Positions 28,078 to 42,700 of a stretch of 64,000 nucleotides of DNA are shown in pieces. Origin of the DNA: Flavobacterium sp. MDT1-60 (lineage in GTDB: Bacteria; Bacteroidota; Bacteroidia; Flavobacteriales; Flavobacteriaceae); assembly GCF_014844035.1 (NCBI RefSeq), contig NZ_CP062159.1, forward strand, positions 4,898,001-4,962,000, in the 5' to 3' direction. The notes under the pieces were generated by a model. It did no database searches. It saw only the letters and a program-made list of their open reading frames with translations, and was not told where the DNA came from. Positions within the stretch are counted from its first letter, which is position 1. Each line of letters starts with the position of its first letter. A program made the position numbers and the translations under genes.

Positions 28078-28186
28078 AAGGCGACGACATACTCTCCCAC
28101 ATAACTGCAGTACCATCTGCGCAGGCGGGCTTAACTACTCTGTTCGGGATGGGAAGAGGTGAGCCCCGCCGCAATAACCACCTTAA
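28078..28186 (-). rRNA. rrf: 5S ribosomal RNA
   Basis: The minus strand reads AGGTGGTTATTGCGGCGGGG with CCCATCCCGAACAGAG and GGTACTGCAGTTATGTGGG, the 5S core. It is about 109 nt long and is the last gene of the operon. The ends are estimated to within a few bases. Confidence 0.93.
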
Positions 28187-28374
28187 GGTTGTTAGTCTAA
28201 AGTCCAAAGTCATAAAGTTGTAAAGTCTTTCGACTTTGGACTTTAATCTTTCGACTTAAAGACTGCTCTGCGTCGAGCAAATATCTTAACATACTGAGAT
28301 AAAGAAAGTTTTTTATTTATTAGAAAGTTTCTTCTCTCCCGTCTTTTGGACGGGAGAGAAAAGGGTGTACATAA

Positions 28375-31252
<2,878 letters not shown>

Positions 31253-31440
31253 CCAATCATAAAATAAATTACGACCGTTTTTTTTTGTTTTCTACAATAA
31301 ATTGTAAAAACGCTTTCTACTTTTTATTATTTTCTTATCTCAATATGTCAATGAACTTTATTTAGTCGAAGGTCAAAAGTCGAAAGTCGTCAAGTGAATC
31401 ACTTTGGACTTTATAACTTTAGACTTTAGGACTAAAATCG

Positions 31441-31514
31441 TGGAGAATAACGGAGTCGAACCGTTGACCTCCTGCGTGCAAGGCAGGCGCTCTAGCCAGC
31501 TGAGCTAATCCCCC
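31441..31514 (-). tRNA. tRNA-Ala (anticodon TGC)
   Basis: The minus strand folds into a cloverleaf. The acceptor GGGGGAT pairs with ATTCTCC using wobbles, the D-arm is GCTCAGCTGGCTAGAGC, the anticodon stem CCTGC/GCAGG has loop CTTGCAC (TGC), and the T-arm is ACGGTTCGACTCCGT. CCA is not encoded. It lies in the 16S-23S spacer. Confidence 0.95.
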
Positions 31515-31604
31515 ATTTTTAAATGATGAGTTATGAATTATGAGTTATGAATTTGCTCATAAACGCTCAACTTCTAAAATTTCCTTTTTTTAAGACTAAA
31601 ATAG

Positions 31605-31678
31605 TTGTCTCGGACAGACTCGAACTGTCGACCCCTACATTATCAGTGTAGTACTCTAACCAGCTGAGCTACGAGACA
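31605..31678 (-). tRNA. tRNA-Ile (anticodon GAT)
   Basis: The minus strand gives acceptor TGTCTCG pairing with CGAGACA, D-arm GCTCAGCTGGTTAGAGT, anticodon stem CTACA/TGTAG with loop CTGATAA (GAT), and T-arm ACAGTTCGAGTCTGT. The first base pair is T-A, less usual than a purine at position 1. It is the first spacer tRNA after 16S. Confidence 0.95.
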
Positions 31679-31800
31679 CTCTTATTCTTAAAATTTATTA
31701 TTTGAACTAACAGCAAGAGTAAAATAGTCTTAAAATTATAATCCTATAGAGCTTCTTCTTTTTTCCCCATCGTGTGCAAGCACTAACAATTGGGGCTCTA

Positions 31801-33314
<1,514 letters not shown>

Positions 33315-33500
33315 TATATTGTTTGCTCTAATCAATTAAAGCTAATTATTATGCGAATCAGTCTCTATCGGTTCATTTAATTAATCTCTCGATTATCTTA
33401 CTCTTTATTCTTTTGTCTCGTTGTAAAACGAGACGGCTGTCAATTCAATATGTCTACGAACGTGTTTCAATCTTGTTTCGCTTGTCTCTCAAAGCGGGTG

Positions 33501-33531
33501 CAAAAGTAGAAAACTTATTTCTAACTGGCAA
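33501..33531 (-). promoter_or_regulatory. rRNA promoter P1 (Bacteroidota type)
   Basis: On the minus strand TTG (33529-33531), 20 bases, then TACTTTTG (33501-33508) match the -33/-7 consensus TTG-N19-20-TAnnTTTG. The box is followed by CACCCGC. It is the promoter closest to 16S. Confidence 0.85.
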
Positions 33532-33672
33532 ATGTTTTTTGAAGTTTTTTTTTAAGAAAATTTAATTCCCTTTTTACTTCTCAACTCTACCAATCTATCA
33601 ATGAACTTTCCCTGTTTTACCTCACTTAACTCTTATCTAAAAAAGTGTTCGGTGAACTTCGTTTGCGGGGTG

Positions 33673-33703
33673 CAAATGTAACATCCGTTTTCAAATCTCA
33701 CAA
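33673..33703 (-). promoter_or_regulatory. rRNA promoter P2 (Bacteroidota type)
   Basis: On the minus strand TTG (33701-33703), 20 bases, then TACATTTG (33673-33680), followed by CACCCCGC. It has the same architecture as P1, 172 bases upstream of it. Confidence 0.85.
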
Positions 33704-33793
33704 GCTTTTTGGAATCTTTTTTTGAAAAAATTTTTCAATCTTTATTCCTATGCCTGTCAGTATTTCTGTGAACGTCTATCGCTGTTGCGGGTG

Positions 33794-33823
33794 CAAAAGT
33801 AACACCTTTATTTACATTTACAA
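33794..33823 (-). promoter_or_regulatory. rRNA promoter P3 (Bacteroidota type)
   Basis: On the minus strand TTG (33821-33823), 19 bases, then TACTTTTG (33794-33801), followed by CACCCGC. It is the most distal of three tandem promoters. From 33830 to 34115 no further feature was identified. The short open frames there are not protein-like. Confidence 0.85.
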
Positions 33824-34118
33824 GGGTTTTTATTATATAATTTTAATCTTTTTTATAAGTCGCTGGTATCGCGGTTTTTATAATCCAAAGTTTTTTTGCC
33901 TGTTTCAGGGTTTTGCCTGTTTGGGGCGATTTTACGTGGTTTTTGCCACAAAGGCGCCAGGAAATAAAGTTTGGTTTTCCCTTTTTATTGACTTTGCCTG
34001 CTTTTAAAAAAGGCACAAAGCTGGATTTTTCCGTGTTTTTCTGGTTTTTGTATACTCCGTAAGGTGAAAAGTCCTCTTTTTTCTTCCGCAAAACAATAAT
34101 CTTCTTTTGAAAACGAAT

Positions 34119-34203
34119 CCCCTAGCCCCGATAGAAGCAGAAATCCTTTTGCTTTTTTCTTTAAAAAGCAAAAGATTGAAGCGGATAGCGGGAATAGCTC
34201 CTG
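34119..34203. repeat. Hairpin element with conserved flanks, copy 1
   Basis: The outer sequences CCCTAGCCCCGATAGAAGC and AGCGGATAGCGGGAATAGCT enclose an A/T-rich stem (CCTTTTGCTTTTT with AAAAAGCAAAAG). The same outer sequences recur at 48366-48472 around an unrelated stem. Confidence 0.6.
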
Positions 34204-34323
34204 AAAATTACAATAAACGCAATACCAAATTCCAATTGCAAGAGCTTCCACTACGCTCAGCTTAATAAAACTACTCTTATATATTATAATAATATTTCCT
34301 CCTTATATATATGTATAAAAACA

Positions 34324-34361
34324 AACCCGACAGCTTTCGGAAACTGTCGGGTTGCAATAAA
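34324..34361 (-). terminator. Terminator of the LLM oxidoreductase gene
   Basis: A 10-bp perfect stem (AACCCGACAG at 34324-34333, CTGTCGGGTT at 34344-34353) is followed on the minus strand by TGTTTTTAT. It lies about 30 bases downstream of the gene. Confidence 0.8.
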
Positions 34362-34383
34362 ATGTATCTTATATATAATGCAC

Positions 34384-35400
34384 TTATATATGTATACTAT
34401 AATTCAGACTATCTATAACTTCTTTTGTGATTTGAATGCTTTTTAGTTTTGCCTGATGATCGTAGATTGGACTTGTCACCATTAGTTCGTCTATTCGGGC
34501 GTAGTTGATGAATTTTTTAAGGTCGATTTCTAATTGCTCTTTGTTTCCGGTAAAAGTACAAGCGGTCATTTGATCAACATGGAAACGTTCTTCTTCTCCC
34601 ATGATATCATCTAAAGAAGCTACTGGCGGTTGCAGCCCTTTGCGGTCGTTGCGTATTAAATTTAGAAACATCTGATACAAACTGGTTGAAAGGAATTCGG
34701 CTTCTTCATTTGTATCTGCAGCGACGATATTAACACAAGCCATTGTTTTTGGTTTGTCTAAAACAGTTGAAGCCTGGAAATTTTCGCGATAGAACTCAAA
34801 AGCCTGAATCATTTGGCGTGGGGCGAAATGTCCAGCAAAAGCATATGGCAAACCATACGCAGCTGCCAGTGCAGCACTTTCCATACTTGAACCAAGAATC
34901 CAGATAGGAACATTTGCACCTTCAGCAGGAAAAGCGCGAACTTTTGCTGTCGCATTTTCTGCAGAAAAATAATCCTGAAGCTTGGTTACGTTTTGAGGAA
35001 ATCGTTGTGCCTGCTCAAAAAAGTCTTTTCGAATGGCTTCAGCGGTTGGCTGATCTGTTCCCGGAGCTCTTCCTAAACCTAAGTCTATTCGGTTTGGATA
35101 AAGGGTTTCAAGTGTTCCGAATTGCTCAGCTACTATTAAAGGAGAATGATTTGGCAACATGATTCCACCAGAACCAACGCGGATATTCTGGGTTTGACTG
35201 GCGATGAAACCAATTAAAACTACGGTTGCTGAACTGGCTACATGCGCCATATTATGATGTTCGGCCAGCCAAAAGCGCTTATACCCTAATTGGTCTGCCA
35301 GTTGGGCTATGTCTTTTGTTTTTTGAAATGTTTCTGTGGCATTGCTCCCTTGTGTTATGATAGCGAGTTCTAGTATAGAGACTGAAATTTGATTTTTCAT
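34384..35400 (-). CDS. LLM class flavin-dependent oxidoreductase
   Basis: This 338-residue protein belongs to the bacterial luciferase-like monooxygenases. Diagnostic segments are LGYKRFWLAEHHNM, VGSGGIMLPNHSPLIVAEQFGTLETLYPNRIDLGLGRAPG, and a late WILGSSMESAALAAAYGLPYAFA. The family uses reduced flavin, and the substrate is unknown. It is a single-gene unit with its own terminator. A possible -7 box TAATTTTG (35419-35426, minus strand) precedes it. The ATG at 35400 begins directly before the first conserved strand. Confidence 0.92.
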   Translation of the reverse strand: MKNQISVSILELAIITQGSNATETFQKTKDIAQLADQLGYKRFWLAEHHNMAHVASSATVVLIGFIASQTQNIRVGSGGIMLPNHSPLIVAEQFGTLETLYPNRIDLGLGRAPGTDQPTAEAIRKDFFEQAQRFPQNVTKLQDYFSAENATAKVRAFPAEGANVPIWILGSSMESAALAAAYGLPYAFAGHFAPRQMIQAFEFYRENFQASTVLDKPKTMACVNIVAADTNEEAEFLSTSLYQMFLNLIRNDRKGLQPPVASLDDIMGEEERFHVDQMTACTFTGNKEQLEIDLKKFINYARIDELMVTSPIYDHQAKLKSIQITKEVIDSLNYSIHI

Positions 35401-35418
35401 GTAAATAAATGCTTTTTA

Positions 35419-35426
35419 CAAAATTA
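35419..35426 (-). promoter_or_regulatory. Candidate -7 box of the LLM oxidoreductase gene
   Basis: TAATTTTG on the minus strand fits TAnnTTTG and lies 19 bases upstream of the start codon. No TTG at the right distance was found, so it is tentative. Confidence 0.35.
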
Positions 35427-35723
35427 CTCCATTTATACAATGTCTTATATTTTCTAATGTTAATAGAATTATAATATTTGTAACTACAAATGTTGTCTAC
35501 AATTGAATTTGATTCAATTTCAAACTTAGAAGAACCATTTCTTTAGAAAACTGCCTTAAAAAAAATGACATTTCAATAGTCTAAAATACTTTTTAACGAA
35601 ATATAATAATTATTGAATCACAAAACCTCAACAAAAGATTCAATATCAACTCTTTACAAACAGGCATGTCTTTTGTATTTTAAATATTCTCGTTTAGTAT
35701 TCAAAAATATCAAACTACATTTT

Positions 35724-36509
35724 ATGTACCTATCTAATATAAGAACCATTGTGTTTATAACGGGAGCATTTGTAAGTCACTCTTGTTGGGAGAAATGGAC
35801 TATTTTTTTTGAAGATAACGGATATAAAACGGTTGCTCCGCCGTGGCCTTATAAAAATGAATCTGCTGAAGTATTACGAAATCAACATCCTGATTCTAAA
35901 ATTGCCAGACTTCGTTTGTCCAGTTTAATAGAGTATTATACCGAAATTATCGAAAAACTACCTGAAAAACCAATACTAATTGGGCATTCGTATGGAGGTT
36001 TGCTCACTCAGTTATTGGTTCAAAAAGAATTAGCCTTCGCCGGAATTTGTATCCATTCTATTCCGCCGAAAGGCATGCTTACAGGCAAATTTTCTTTTTA
36101 TAAAGCAATCTGGAAATCATTGGGCTTTTTTACTTCTGCCAAAAAAACATATATATTGTCGTTTAAGGAATGGCAAACTTCATTTACAAACGGAATGTCA
36201 TTTGAAGAACAAAAAGATTCTTATGAAAAATTAGTAATTCCTGAGTCCAAATTAGCTTTACGAGATGTTCTGACCAAAACAGCAAAAATAAATTTCAGAA
36301 AAAAGCATGAGCCTTTATTGTTTTTATCTGGTTCTAATGATACTTTCATTCCATCATCGCTCAATTATTCCAACTTTAAAAAATATACCAATATACATTC
36401 CATTACCTGTTATAAAGAGTTTCAGGATCGGAATCATTTTGTGCTAGGGCAACATAATTGGCAGGAAGTTGCCGAATTTATAGCTAATTGGCTAGAGAAA
36501 ATTAGTTAA
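35724..36509 (+). CDS. Alpha/beta hydrolase
   Basis: This hydrolase of about 261 residues starts at the ATG at 35724 ([18 protein letters not shown]), where the fold's first strand begins. An in-frame TTG at 35613 would only add 37 residues of poor quality. The nucleophile elbow is GHSYGG, the acid lies in [11 protein letters not shown], and the catalytic His is likely in DRNHFVLGQ. The substrate is unknown. It converges with the sigma54 regulator gene, sharing four bases with its end. Confidence 0.85.
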   Translation: MYLSNIRTIVFITGAFVSHSCWEKWTIFFEDNGYKTVAPPWPYKNESAEVLRNQHPDSKIARLRLSSLIEYYTEIIEKLPEKPILIGHSYGGLLTQLLVQKELAFAGICIHSIPPKGMLTGKFSFYKAIWKSLGFFTSAKKTYILSFKEWQTSFTNGMSFEEQKDSYEKLVIPESKLALRDVLTKTAKINFRKKHEPLLFLSGSNDTFIPSSLNYSNFKKYTNIHSITCYKEFQDRNHFVLGQHNWQEVAEFIANWLEKIS

Positions 36510-38476
36510 TTTAATTCTCGTTTGATTTCCAATTTTTTAATTTTTGAATTTAAAGTCGAAGGATGAATGTCTAAGATTTCAGCAGCACCCCCTATTCCGG
36601 ATATTTTTCCGTTACATTTTTTCAGAATATACAATATATAGTCTCTTTCGTTTTCCAGAATTGTTTTTATCGAAAATGATTCATTAGCTTGTTCTGCATT
36701 CATTTTTGAAGATGTAAAAAGTTCGATTTCTTTAATTGTATTTCCGTCAGTTAACAAAATCGCACGCTGCATTACATGTTCGAGCTCTCTGATATTTCCC
36801 GGCCAGTTGTGATTTATGATTTGTTGCAAAGCATTATCAGAAAGAAGTGGTGCTTTTCTGCCCATTTTTTCACTGTACATTTTTATAAAATAGTTGGCTA
36901 ATTCTGGGATATCTTCTTTTCTTCTTTTTAGTGATGGCACCAAAATTGGAAAAACATGCAAACGATAATACAAATCCATTCTGAATCTTCCTGCTGCTAC
37001 TTCTTCTTCCAGATTTTTATTTGTGGCTGCAATAATTCTTACGTCAATTTTCATGGAAGATCTTCCGCCAATTCGTTCAATTTCTCTTTCTTGCAGTACA
37101 CGTAACAATTTTACCTGAAGTTCTAAAGGCATCTCTCCTATTTCATCCAGAAAAATTGTTCCTCCATCAGCCAATTCAAATTTTCCGATTCGTTTGTCTA
37201 CTGCTCCTGTAAAAGCACCTTTTTCATGACCAAAAAGCAATGATTCAGCGAGATTTTCAGGAATGGCTCCACAATTAATAATAATCAATGGTTTGTCTTT
37301 TCTTGGGGATAAAGCATGAATACTTTGGGCAATTTTCTCTTTTCCTGTTCCACTTTCACCTAAAACCAAGACCGATGTATCTGATGGCGCCACTTTTCTG
37401 ATATAATCAAAAACCGTAATCATTTGAGGGCTATTACCAATAATCCCTTCAAAGCCAACCGAATTATTTAACGGTTTTAGTTCCTTAATAGTTTCTTTTT
37501 GATTTGTATCGGAAATTGTTTTTGGGTACATTTTAGTTACAAATTGCAGAAATGTATTTTCGAGGTTCACCAAAAGTTTTAAAGTTTCTGCCGAATAAAT
37601 ATTAAAATTTCTGCTGTAGAAAGTAAAATAAAATCTTTTGATTGTTTCGATTGAAACGGGAAAGACCAAATATGATTTAATTCCGAAATTATGGGAAATC
37701 ATACTTTTTATTGGTGCTACCTGAAAATTATTAATCAATGATTCTTCGCTATAAATTACAGGTTCTAAATCAATTTTCGATTTTTTATAAGTTTCATCTA
37801 ATTCCTTAATAGAAATATCTGTTATTTTAGAGAATTTTTCCGGGTTGATAATTTGGTAATCATCAATATTTCTGCGCATAATTCCGAGATTGGCATAATG
37901 CGTTGTGTTGGCAAAACCTACTTCTAAATAATCAAAAGAAATATAATTTTGTACCATTTTTCCAAATGCCAATAATGCATTTTCCCATTTGAGATTTGAA
38001 TTTAAAATCTCATTCATATCTTTTTGCAATTGCATTTGCTGCATTAACTGCGTTTCTAAACTATATTCCTGGCGGTAAAAAGCAATTTCGAGAGTGGTTA
38101 AAACATCCTGCTCTCTAAAGGGTTTCACTATAAATCCGTAGGGTTGTGTAATTTTGGCCTGATCTAAAATAGTTTTGCTTGAATTAGCTGATATAAATAT
38201 AAAACCGATATAATTTTCTTTAAGAATTTTAGCTAAATCAATTCCATTCCGATTTCCTTTTAGCATGATATCCAGAAAAACCAAATCCGGTTTTTCGATC
38301 CCAATTTGTTCCAACGCCTGATCAACCGAACGTGCAATTCCAACCACTTCATAATTTGCCTTTTCGAGAATTAACTGCAAATCATGCGCTTCTATAAATT
38401 GATCTTCAACGATTAAAATTCGTTTTTTTGATGTGGTTTCAGAAGATTTGAGGTGCTGGTCGAAAACCGTTTCCAT
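36506..38476 (-). CDS. Sigma54-dependent response regulator (REC-GAF-AAA-HTH)
   Basis: This 656-residue regulator starts with a receiver domain (about 18-135, RILIVEDQF and the phospho-Asp in LVFLDIML), followed by a GAF-like region (about 150-320), the sigma54-interaction ATPase (about 345-575, Walker [15 protein letters not shown] loop, [16 protein letters not shown]) and a Fis-type helix-turn-helix ([20 protein letters not shown]). It activates sigma54 promoters when phosphorylated. It is divergent from the TPR histidine kinase gene, its probable partner. Confidence 0.93.
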   Translation of the reverse strand: METVFDQHLKSSETTSKKRILIVEDQFIEAHDLQLILEKANYEVVGIARSVDQALEQIGIEKPDLVFLDIMLKGNRNGIDLAKILKENYIGFIFISANSSKTILDQAKITQPYGFIVKPFREQDVLTTLEIAFYRQEYSLETQLMQQMQLQKDMNEILNSNLKWENALLAFGKMVQNYISFDYLEVGFANTTHYANLGIMRRNIDDYQIINPEKFSKITDISIKELDETYKKSKIDLEPVIYSEESLINNFQVAPIKSMISHNFGIKSYLVFPVSIETIKRFYFTFYSRNFNIYSAETLKLLVNLENTFLQFVTKMYPKTISDTNQKETIKELKPLNNSVGFEGIIGNSPQMITVFDYIRKVAPSDTSVLVLGESGTGKEKIAQSIHALSPRKDKPLIIINCGAIPENLAESLLFGHEKGAFTGAVDKRIGKFELADGGTIFLDEIGEMPLELQVKLLRVLQEREIERIGGRSSMKIDVRIIAATNKNLEEEVAAGRFRMDLYYRLHVFPILVPSLKRRKEDIPELANYFIKMYSEKMGRKAPLLSDNALQQIINHNWPGNIRELEHVMQRAILLTDGNTIKEIELFTSSKMNAEQANESFSIKTILENERDYILYILKKCNGKISGIGGAAEILDIHPSTLNSKIKKLEIKRELN

Positions 38477-38636
38477 AAATGTGGTATTTTTAGTGTTATA
38501 TTAAATCTAATCTATTGGTATAAAATTAGTTAATTATATGAAGTAAAATAGCAATTTCATGAAATATAAATCATAAAAAAGAGCTTTTATATGAATTTTC
38601 CTGATATTATTTTAAAATAGCGAAAACGTTTATTTC

Positions 38637-38644
38637 TATATTTG
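38637..38644 (+). promoter_or_regulatory. Candidate -7 box of the histidine kinase gene
   Basis: TATATTTG fits TAnnTTTG and lies 37 bases before the start codon. No clear -33 TTG was found. Confidence 0.4.
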
Positions 38645-38681
38645 TTAATGGAATATCTCAATAATCTAATTCTCATCAAAT

Positions 38682-41120
38682 ATGAAACAAACCATTACTT
38701 TCTGTTTTATTTTGTTAATTCCTTTCATGGCCTTATCACAGCTTTCACCTTCAGTCGCCAAATATGATCTTCCAAAAAAAAGATTATTGCTAAACGCTTG
38801 TTCTGTATATTTATTTAATGCAAATCAGGGAGCTATAGATGTTGACAGTTCTGTTGTTCTGGCTTCAAAAGCTTATAGATTACCCGTTTCATTAACTTAT
38901 GATGAAGGTTATAATGATGGTAATCTGATTGGAAGCGATTTAATTGAAAAGGGAAACATTAATGCTGCATTAAAAATTCTTGAGAGATCTAAAGGTGAAA
39001 ATCGAATTAAGTTATTACTGCAATTAGGAAGTTTTTATCTTTTTAAACCAGGAACAAAACCGAAAGATCTTCAGCAAGCAAAAGTGTATATTGATAAAAC
39101 TGTTTTAGAAAGTAATCAGTTTAAAATAAAAAAATGGCAGCATCAAAGTTTATTGTTATTGGGGAAATATTATTATCAGTCCAATAAACCGATTGAAGGA
39201 AAAAAATGTTTTTCGCAGGTTATAAATGAATGCCGAAAACAAAACGATAAGGCTGGTCTTGCCGAAGCTTTAGATGCGCAGACAACTCTTTTATCCAACC
39301 TTGATCCCGAAAAAGAAAAGATGGTTGAGGAAGCCATTTCACTTTATGCCTCTCTGGGTTTAGAAGAAAAAAGAATCGAAAACTACACTAAAATTACTAC
39401 CATTTATTTTTGGGGAGGAAAAATAAATGAAGCCAAAAAGAGACTTTATCAAAATTTGATTGATTTGCGAAAAATTAATTTCACGCATCAACAATTTGCA
39501 GAAACGACTATTGCTTATGTTGAAATAGCCCAGAATAATATAAAAAATGCTTTATACTATGCTTTAAAAAGTGTAAAACGGATGGAAGCTGAAAAGGATT
39601 TTACTCTGGGGGATATTTTTTATATGCGCCTGGGTGATGTCTATAATCAGTATGGACATTATGAGGAAGCGCTGGAAATGTTTAAAAAAAGTATTGAAAT
39701 CGGGCAGCAAACAATAGACAGCGGCACTTGGTACAAAAGTTTTTATGGGGCTGTCGCCTCTTTATCTCTAAAAGGAAAAAATAAAGAAGCTATTGACTAT
39801 GTTAATTCAATAACGGCAGAATACCCTCCAACAAATACTTTTGATAAAATGAGTGTTGCCTATATTAAAGCGAATTGTTATGTAGCACTTAAGGATAATG
39901 TTCTGGCAGAAAAGTATTTTAAGGAAGTAGACTATTATGCGCAACAATTAAGTGCTCCCGAGACCTTTAGAGAAGTTGTGCATCAATATACTGAGATGGC
40001 CTTATTTTACCTGAATACCAACAGGGTTCAAAAAGCTAAATTTTACACCGCTAAAGTTTTTGCTCTTTGTAAAGCTTATAAAAGAAGCTATAACTCACAA
40101 ATTCTTCAAATTTTATTATATAAAACAGATTCTATTGATGGGAATTACAAAGGGTCTTTAAAGCATTTTCAAGATTATAAAAAATTAAGTGATTCTATTT
40201 ACGGAACCGCTAAAAATAAACAAATTGAAGAGTTGAAAATTCAATACGAAACTAAAAACAAGGAACAAAAAATTGCGCTTTTAAACGATCAATCGAAACT
40301 GCAGGAAAGTCAGCTTCAAAAATCGAAACTTTTAAATACTCTATCCATTTGGAGTTTGCTTTTGTTGTTGATTACTATTGGTTTGCTTTACAATCGATAC
40401 CGATTAAAACAACGAAACAACGTTAAGTTGGAGCTGAAAGAAAAAGAAATCAATCAAAAAAACATCAATTTGAGACATTTACTGGATGAGAAAGAATGGC
40501 TTTTGAAAGAGATTCATCATCGTGTAAAAAACAATCTTCAGACTGTTATAAGTCTTCTAAATTCACAATCGGCTTATCTGGATAATGATATGGCGCTATC
40601 GGCTATAAAAAACAGTCAGCACAGAATTCATTCTATGTCTTTGATTCATCAAAAGTTATATAATTCTGAAAATATTGCGACGATTAATATGCCGAATTAC
40701 ATCAAAGAACTAGTGGAGTATTTGAAAGAATCTTTTTCGCTTGGACAGAGAATTCGTTTTGAAGTCAAAATTGACCCTTTAGAATTGGATGTGGCGCAAG
40801 CTATACCACTCGGACTTATTTTGAATGAAGCCATTACCAATTCGATAAAATATGCCTTCCCCGGTCATCGAACCGGAATGATTTATATCATCCTTGAAGC
40901 AATGACAGAAAACAGATATTTATTGACCATTTCAGATAACGGAATTGGGGCTGAAACTGATTTTACAGAGACAAAAGCAAACTCATTTGGCATGAGTCTG
41001 ATAAAAGGTTTAAGTGATGATTTAGAAGCCAAATTCACGATGGAAAATAATAACGGAACCATTTTAAAAATTGAATTTTCGCAAGAATTTCCGATAAATC
41101 AAAAAAGACAAATGATTTAA
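38682..41120 (+). CDS. TPR-containing sensor histidine kinase (HisKA_2 type)
   Basis: This 812-residue kinase has a signal peptide (about 1-20, FMALSQ), a periplasmic array of tetratricopeptide-like repeats (about 60-490, for example IFYMRLGDVYNQYGHYEEALEMFKKSI), a coiled segment, one membrane helix (about 547-567, LSIWSLLLLLITIGLLYNRY), a HisKA_2 phosphoacceptor (LLKEIHHRVKNNLQTVISLL) and an HATPase domain with NEAITNSIKYAFP and DNGIGA. It is flanked by two sigma54-dependent response regulators. The divergent one and the downstream one (51 bases away) are both possible phosphotransfer partners. Confidence 0.93.
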   Translation: MKQTITFCFILLIPFMALSQLSPSVAKYDLPKKRLLLNACSVYLFNANQGAIDVDSSVVLASKAYRLPVSLTYDEGYNDGNLIGSDLIEKGNINAALKILERSKGENRIKLLLQLGSFYLFKPGTKPKDLQQAKVYIDKTVLESNQFKIKKWQHQSLLLLGKYYYQSNKPIEGKKCFSQVINECRKQNDKAGLAEALDAQTTLLSNLDPEKEKMVEEAISLYASLGLEEKRIENYTKITTIYFWGGKINEAKKRLYQNLIDLRKINFTHQQFAETTIAYVEIAQNNIKNALYYALKSVKRMEAEKDFTLGDIFYMRLGDVYNQYGHYEEALEMFKKSIEIGQQTIDSGTWYKSFYGAVASLSLKGKNKEAIDYVNSITAEYPPTNTFDKMSVAYIKANCYVALKDNVLAEKYFKEVDYYAQQLSAPETFREVVHQYTEMALFYLNTNRVQKAKFYTAKVFALCKAYKRSYNSQILQILLYKTDSIDGNYKGSLKHFQDYKKLSDSIYGTAKNKQIEELKIQYETKNKEQKIALLNDQSKLQESQLQKSKLLNTLSIWSLLLLLITIGLLYNRYRLKQRNNVKLELKEKEINQKNINLRHLLDEKEWLLKEIHHRVKNNLQTVISLLNSQSAYLDNDMALSAIKNSQHRIHSMSLIHQKLYNSENIATINMPNYIKELVEYLKESFSLGQRIRFEVKIDPLELDVAQAIPLGLILNEAITNSIKYAFPGHRTGMIYIILEAMTENRYLLTISDNGIGAETDFTETKANSFGMSLIKGLSDDLEAKFTMENNNGTILKIEFSQEFPINQKRQMI

Positions 41121-41170
41121 AACCTAAATTTGTATTTCAAAACAACTTTCGATTTTAGCCTTTCCCACAA

Positions 41171-42514
41171 ATGACACATAAAATTTTAATTATAGACGAC
41201 GAAGAAAAACTGAGAAGCCTGCTGGCACGTATTATAAAATCGGAAGGATTTGAAGTTTTTGAAGCTAAAGATTTAAAATCGGGTTTTAAAAAACTGGAAC
41301 AAACTGAAATTGATGTCGTTTTGTGTGATGTGAAATTACCTGACGGAAATGGCGTTGATTTTCTTCAGAATATAAAAAGCAGTTTTCCTTTAGTAGAAGT
41401 AGTTCTATTAACTGCTTTCGGGAATATTCCAGATGGTGTTCAGGCCATGAAAAATGGTGCTTTTGATTATATTGTAAAAGGTGATGATAATGATAAAATT
41501 ATTCCGCTTCTTTATAAAGCTGTCGAAAAAGTACAGTTGCAGAAAAAGGTAGAACAACTCGAAAAACGGATTGGCGATAAATATTCTTTTACTACCATTA
41601 TAGGAAAATCTAAAGGAATCGAACAAGTTATTGATTTAGCACAAAAAGTTGCAAAAACAGATTCGACTGTTTTGCTTACCGGAGAAACGGGAACCGGAAA
41701 AGAGGTTTTTGCGCAAGCCATTCATGAAAACAGTAATCGCGTTGGAAAATCTTTTGTGGCTTTAAACTGCAGTACTTTCAGCAAAGAAATTCTTGAAAGT
41801 GAATTATTCGGACATAAACAAGGTGCTTTTACCGGAGCTTTAAAAGATAAAAAAGGTTTTATTGAAGAAGCCAATGGCGGTACATTGTTTTTGGATGAAA
41901 TTGGTGAAATGCCAATTGATTTGCAGGCTAAATTATTGCGCGTTTTAGAAACCAGCGAATATATTCCGGTTGGAGATACAACTCCAAAAAAATCAAATTT
42001 CAGGTTAATTGCGGCAACTAATAGAGATTTAAAAACAGAAAGCGATGAACATCGTTTTCGTTCTGACTTGTATTTTCGATTGAATATTTTCGAAATCAAA
42101 TTGCCCTCTTTGCGCGAAAGAATCAAAGATATTTCAGTATTAGCGCATTATTTTGTCAAGCAATTTTCTGAAAAAACGAACAAAAAAACTTTAACTATTT
42201 CTGATGATTTTCTGCAGAAATTAGAAAACTATTCCTGGCCGGGAAATATTCGGGAACTTAAAAATATTATCGAAAGGTCGGTTATCTTGAGTAATGGCGA
42301 TACTTTAACTTCAGATGTTCTGCCTTATGAAATGCAGCATCAGCCTGAAAAAGCAACAAAATCGATGTCGGCTTTTTCTATGCAGAGTATTGAAAAACTG
42401 CATATTCAGAAGGTTTTAAATTATACCAAGGGAAATAAAGCTGAAACAGCACGTTTGCTCGAAATTGGAATTGCCACTTTGTACCGAAAATTAGAAGAGT
42501 ATGGAATTCAATAA
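41171..42514 (+). CDS. NtrC-type sigma54-dependent response regulator
   Basis: This 447-residue regulator has a receiver domain (about 5-120, ILIIDDEEKLRSLLARII, phospho-Asp in VVLCDVKLPDGNG), an AAA domain (about 140-375, Walker A GETGTGKE, GAFTGA loop, [17 protein letters not shown]) and a Fis-like helix-turn-helix (NKAETARLLEIGIATLYRKLEEYGI). It lies upstream of the kdp genes and no kdpE is present in the window, so it is a plausible regulator of kdp. This is inference, since it also directly follows a kinase gene. Confidence 0.93.
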   Translation: MTHKILIIDDEEKLRSLLARIIKSEGFEVFEAKDLKSGFKKLEQTEIDVVLCDVKLPDGNGVDFLQNIKSSFPLVEVVLLTAFGNIPDGVQAMKNGAFDYIVKGDDNDKIIPLLYKAVEKVQLQKKVEQLEKRIGDKYSFTTIIGKSKGIEQVIDLAQKVAKTDSTVLLTGETGTGKEVFAQAIHENSNRVGKSFVALNCSTFSKEILESELFGHKQGAFTGALKDKKGFIEEANGGTLFLDEIGEMPIDLQAKLLRVLETSEYIPVGDTTPKKSNFRLIAATNRDLKTESDEHRFRSDLYFRLNIFEIKLPSLRERIKDISVLAHYFVKQFSEKTNKKTLTISDDFLQKLENYSWPGNIRELKNIIERSVILSNGDTLTSDVLPYEMQHQPEKATKSMSAFSMQSIEKLHIQKVLNYTKGNKAETARLLEIGIATLYRKLEEYGIQ

Positions 42515-42542
42515 CAATTGCAAAATTCAATAACCAATTTTA

Positions 42543-42700
42543 AAGCTCCAGCGGAGCAGGATGTTTATAGAATATTGCAATCGTATTTTGAAGAAGCTCC
42601 ATCGGAGTGACATATCGGTTGCAAATATATCACCCCCCCCCGATGGGGTTCTATCTATTAATCTCTATTTTTTCTATAAATATGACGTCCCGATGGGACT
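42543..42700 (+). repeat. Chain of short hairpins, copy A
   Basis: Successive mini-hairpins GCTCC-AGC-GGAGC, GCTCC-ATC-GGAGT, CCCC-GAT-GGGG and GTCCC-GAT-GGGAC are separated by A/T-rich spacers containing TTTATAGAA or CTATAAATAT. The third hairpin carries a run of nine C (42633-42641). Copy B at 52768-52920 has the same order. The rest of the 42515-42969 gap shows no gene, and the open frame at 42561-42779 is a product of the repeat. Confidence 0.75.

Noticed and set aside
31527..31552. Short tandem repeat TGAGTTATGAATTA in the tRNA spacer, considered as a CRISPR-like or regulatory repeat
   Set aside because: There are only two adjacent units without spacers, typical of low-complexity intergenic DNA.
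33843..34251. Two minus-strand open frames upstream of the rRNA promoters
   Set aside because: They are Lys-rich, without domains, and they cross the hairpin element at 34119-34203.
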